From Candidatus Sumerlaeota bacterium (GTDB lineage: Bacteria > Sumerlaeota > T1SED10-198M), in NCBI GenBank assembly GCA_003554345.1, contig PWGE01000401.1, positions 1 through 8,171 of the forward strand: a stretch of DNA of 8,171 nucleotides. The letters are read 5' to 3'. Below the pieces are notes generated by a model. It worked only from the letters and a program-made list of their open reading frames with translations. It was not told where the DNA came from and made no database searches. Position numbers and translations under genes: made by a program. Below, one piece after another: positions 6,041 through 8,171 of the stretch. How positions within the stretch are numbered: the stretch's first letter is position 1; every line of letters starts with the position of its first letter.

Positions 6041-7678
6041 CCATGAAAAGGTCAGACCTATTCCTTTGGGGACAATCCAGGTCAGATCAATGTGAGGATG
6101 AAAATCCCATGAAAGAGAAAGATAGGAATCCTGATGACGGTAGGAACGAAAATATTGAAACCGGGAGCTGAGCTGTTGGTAACGCATTTCATAGCTCAAA
6201 CTCATGACAGGTTCGAGATCTGAATGGACATATTGAGCACCTATACCTGCCCAGAAACGCGTCAGATAAGAAGAAAAAATATCCCTTTCTCCCCACAGTC
6301 TTCCTCCACGCCTGTCGACTCTGCCGCCAATACGCCATCGGTAAGCGGGGGAATAGTAGGCTTGCATACCCCGGTAACTCTGGCGGTCGGAGTGACTCCC
6401 CCAGATAGCAAGCTGATGTTCTTCTCTGGAGGGTTCAGACCCTTCTATATCCAGGGCGGGAATCTTGTTATAAAGTCTGTGTAACCAGAGAAAATCTCTG
6501 TCATAAAGGTGCTCTACTTCTTTTCCCCTGAGCAGAATGGGGACAGATAAGTCTGTGTCCCTCAGTCCAGCATGATGAGCCCTGGTTATATAAAAAAGAT
6601 CAGCAGGCATATTAGGGTGGTCTAAAATTATTACCACGTCACCGGTTCGTGGATTCTGAACGTACCAGTAAAGTAAGGGAGGAGTTGCTGGATATTGAGC
6701 CTCGTGCGTGAGGGCGAGCCATTCATCAGGAGAAAGATACTCCCCGTCATAACCTATTTCACCGTAAGAAAAAGGGTCTTTTCCTTTGTAGGAATATCTT
6801 ATCCCTTCATTCTTTTTTGTGAAGGTAAGTTCAGATTCACGATAGTATCCTTTGACGGTTTTATGATCCTTTCGGTAAAAAGCAAAGTCAATCTCTGTTT
6901 GAGATACTAATTTTTGAGCTGCCTGAGGTTTTGTTTCCGGATTTTTTAAGTAGAGATTGGGCTTGAAAAAGGCAATAGTTTCTTCTTCCAGGACCTTTTG
7001 AATTTCCTTTTGCAGATCTACCCGGTTTAAATGTGAAAAAGTCATGCCGTGATCGGCATAAATGATGATATTAACATCTTCATCCAGGCGCCTTTCCAGT
7101 TTGCCAAAGTAGTGGTCAAAGCGATAGAGCTGGGGGAGAGTCCCCTCCTCTCCCAGGAAATGACCAAAGGTGTCTGTACTGAACCAGTAGAATTGAACAG
7201 TGTGGTAGTCATCGACAAGATCTGCAAGATTTACCAAAGCCGGTCCTGCCGCCAGATGGTATACCGGTAAACCGTAGAAAAAATTGGTGCGGGCTCGTCG
7301 GGGAAATTTGTCAACCAGGTGAAAGAAAATTTGAGGCTTGGTTGTTTTTTCACTGGTTTCCCTGTCATAATGTCCCCATGCTACAAATTGCCCCGTTTGA
7401 CTGGTTTCACCGGTTCGCAGTCGGGGTACTATCATTTCTGTTTCCCCCGGGAAAAGAGTAAGCCCATGGTGAATGATACCCTCATCCTGAAAGACACGTT
7501 CTAACTCAGGAAGGTTTCCACTTTTATATTCCTGTCTGAATAATTCGCTGGATATACCGTCTAAATGGAGGATAACAAAACGAGGGGTATCTTTCTCAGC
7601 TTTCAAGGAAACCATTAGAGTCAAAATAACAAAAAAGATACCGGCAATGAGTTTTTTTTCAGGTAAACATGAAGCCAT
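6038..7678 (-). CDS. Exported alkaline-phosphatase-superfamily phosphodiesterase with strand-rich C-terminal domain
   Basis: 546 residues, in the type I phosphodiesterase/nucleotide pyrophosphatase (NPP-like) branch. Residues 1-27 look like a signal peptide: KK, hydrophobic core 10-25, then Ala27. Metal and active-site motifs are all present: HLDGISSELF (38-47, Asp40); FPGETE (76-81, Thr80 as likely nucleophile) followed by RLRTG; STDTFGHF (167-174, Asp169 and His173); YADHGM (207-212, Asp209 and His210); and RAHHAG...VPILLRG (366-385, His368 or His369). The substrate cannot be read. After about residue 420 the remaining 125 residues are dominated by short alternating, aromatic-rich strands (for example RFWAGIGAQYVHS, MSLSYEMRY, SYLSLSWDF) and end GLTFSW. 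This recalls outer-membrane beta-barrels, which usually end in an aromatic residue. The start ATG 7678 is preceded by a weak GGAAAAAG. The TAG stop lies in the left inverted repeat. It is monocistronic as far as seen. Confidence 0.85.
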   Translation of the reverse strand: MASCLPEKKLIAGIFFVILTLMVSLKAEKDTPRFVILHLDGISSELFRQEYKSGNLPELERVFQDEGIIHHGLTLFPGETEMIVPRLRTGETSQTGQFVAWGHYDRETSEKTTKPQIFFHLVDKFPRRARTNFFYGLPVYHLAAGPALVNLADLVDDYHTVQFYWFSTDTFGHFLGEEGTLPQLYRFDHYFGKLERRLDEDVNIIIYADHGMTFSHLNRVDLQKEIQKVLEEETIAFFKPNLYLKNPETKPQAAQKLVSQTEIDFAFYRKDHKTVKGYYRESELTFTKKNEGIRYSYKGKDPFSYGEIGYDGEYLSPDEWLALTHEAQYPATPPLLYWYVQNPRTGDVVIILDHPNMPADLFYITRAHHAGLRDTDLSVPILLRGKEVEHLYDRDFLWLHRLYNKIPALDIEGSEPSREEHQLAIWGSHSDRQSYRGMQAYYSPAYRWRIGGRVDRRGGRLWGERDIFSSYLTRFWAGIGAQYVHSDLEPVMSLSYEMRYQQLSSRFQYFRSYRHQDSYLSLSWDFHPHIDLTWIVPKGIGLTFSW

Positions 7679-7743
7679 GCTTGCTTTTTCCAGGGTGAAA
7701 ATTCAAACTATTACATTTTTGATTATTCTTTAATTTGGGGCAT
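7679..7743 (-). other. 5' leader of the phosphodiesterase gene
   Basis: The stretch between the candidate -10 and the ATG. The only ribosome-site candidate is GGAAAAAG at 7684-7691 on the minus strand, about ten bases before the start codon, which suggests modest translation. No riboswitch-like structure was recognised. Confidence 0.4.
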
Positions 7744-7773
7744 ATTATAGTGTTTGAAGTCCAAATTACAAAT
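7744..7773 (-). promoter_or_regulatory. Candidate promoter of the phosphodiesterase gene
   Basis: A perfect TATAAT lies at 7744-7749 on the minus strand, 65 bases before the ATG. At 17-18 bases upstream the -35 candidates (TTTGTA or ATTTGT) are poor, about three of six matches to TTGACA. The -10 is convincing, the -35 is not; an activator-dependent or chance site is possible. Confidence 0.4.
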
Positions 7774-7890
7774 AATAAACGATTCTTTCGTGCATTGCAG
7801 GGAAAAAGGTGTGGTGAAGTGTTTTGTTTCAGGAAATATTTTACAGCCATTGCATGATCGGAAAAGTTATGTCTTTAATGATTTTATGGG
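7774..7890. other. Intergenic DNA between the phosphodiesterase promoter and the right inverted repeat
   Basis: No gene, RNA or repeat recognised. A short plus-strand open frame across it (7754-7936) runs into the inverted repeat and has no ribosome site or domain. Confidence 0.4.
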
Positions 7891-7923
7891 GGTCCTCATG
7901 CCGACGCGCACGTTGGCGCCACC
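7891..7923 (-). repeat. Hairpin module R1
   Basis: The reverse strand reads GGTGG, hairpin CGCCAACG-TGCG-CGTCGGCA (six of eight pairs), then TGAGGACC. It is the most diverged of the four modules, in stem pairing and in the 3' flank. Confidence 0.7.
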
Positions 7924-7931
7924 AATGATAA

Positions 7932-7990
7932 AATAAGAATAAGATGCCGATTCCGCCAGAGTGAACTGTAAGTCGGAGATCGGCGCTCCC
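7932..7990 (-). repeat. 59-base core of the inverted repeat, right copy
   Basis: On the reverse strand it begins GGGAGCGCCGATCTCCGAC and ends CTTATTCTTATT, identical to 5882-5940 except for one base. The GCCGAT/ATCGGC pairing is kept. Confidence 0.88.
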
Positions 7991-8068
7991 AGGGAAGCAG
8001 CAAGTCAATAGTGAGGTTTAAGTATTTTTATTAAAGTACATAGTATTTTGTAGAGTTTATTTTCAGAT

Positions 8069-8102
8069 GAGTTCCTCACGCCAGCGCGAGGCTGGCGCCA
8101 CC
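8069..8102 (-). repeat. Hairpin module R2
   Basis: The reverse strand reads GGTGG, perfect stem CGCCAGC / GCTGGCG with loop CTCGC, then TGAGGAACTC. It has the same flanks as L1 with an almost entirely different stem sequence. Confidence 0.8.
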
Positions 8103-8111
8103 ATGGAAGAA

Positions 8112-8152
8112 AATAAGTGGACTTACATGGACTAACACAGACAATATGGACA
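8112..8152 (+). repeat. Degenerate ten-base tandem units (GGACTNACAN)
   Basis: GGACTTACAT, GGACTAACAC, AGACAATAT and GGACAGAAC follow one another. The repeat is short and degenerate; it may be the edge of a further intergenic repeat beyond the window. Confidence 0.35.
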
Positions 8153-8171
8153 GAACTATAATAAGACCAAA

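Larger units (their letters stand above)
7891..8102 (-). repeat. Composite inverted repeat, right copy
   Basis: Reverse complement of the left copy in structure: hairpin module R2 (8069-8102), diverged spacer, 59-base core (7932-7990) and hairpin module R1 (7891-7923). Conserved pieces outside the core include CTGAAAATA followed by CTACAAAATA next to the outer module. The two copies bracket about 1.85 kb that contains only the phosphodiesterase gene and its upstream region. Confidence 0.88.

Noticed and set aside
7754-7936. 60-codon plus-strand open frame upstream of the phosphodiesterase
   Set aside because: It overlaps the candidate promoter and runs into the inverted repeat, with no ribosome site or domain.
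5767-8102. Insertion sequence with terminal inverted repeats
   Set aside because: The enclosed gene is a phosphodiesterase with a signal peptide, not a transposase, and no target-site duplication is evident at the outer edges.

Overview
The window reads as chromosomal DNA of a moderately AT-rich bacterium, probably uncultivated. A Gram-negative cell plan is suggested by the exported phosphodiesterase whose C-terminus resembles an outer-membrane beta-barrel, and by a WecE-type sugar aminotransferase. The phylum cannot be assigned from the sequence alone. No rRNA, tRNA, transposase, integrase or CRISPR array was seen.

Layout: (1) Positions 1-700, minus strand: the first 233 codons of phosphoglycerate kinase (pgk), running off the left edge. 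(2) 701-1158: a divergent intergenic region with a candidate promoter for the next gene. (3) 1159-2451, plus strand: a complete CapK/PaaK-type adenylate-forming ligase. (4) 2479-2820, plus strand: a decayed GxxExxY-family gene with frameshifts and an internal stop. (5) 2821-4388: about 1.5 kb of non-coding, pyrimidine-rich, modular repeat DNA. It includes a 293-bp direct duplication (3424-3716 and 4027-4319), four identical short palindromes and seven copies of a TTTGCG...GCGTGAG module. (6) 4389-5528, plus strand: wecE, a PLP-dependent dTDP-4-keto-6-deoxyhexose aminotransferase. (7) 5529-6037: more repeat DNA. (8) 6038-7678, minus strand: a secreted alkaline-phosphatase-superfamily phosphodiesterase with an unusual strand-rich C-terminal domain. 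(9) 7679-8171: its upstream region and a second copy of the repeat found in (7), in inverted orientation.

Functionally, pgk is housekeeping glycolysis/gluconeogenesis. The CapK-like ligase and wecE both fit surface-polysaccharide or activated-sugar metabolism, but they are separated by about 1.9 kb of pseudogene and repeats, so a single operon is unlikely. The phosphodiesterase is a stand-alone gene with its own promoter candidate.

The most striking structure is the pair of composite inverted repeats (5767-6040 and 7891-8102) that bracket the phosphodiesterase gene. Each copy carries two hairpin modules whose stems differ in sequence but mostly keep their pairing. Each also has a 59-bp core matching the other at 58 of 59 positions. 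The stop codon of the phosphodiesterase gene lies inside the left repeat. This could be a REP/BIME-like structured repeat family or the remains of a mobile or invertible cassette; the sequence does not decide between them.
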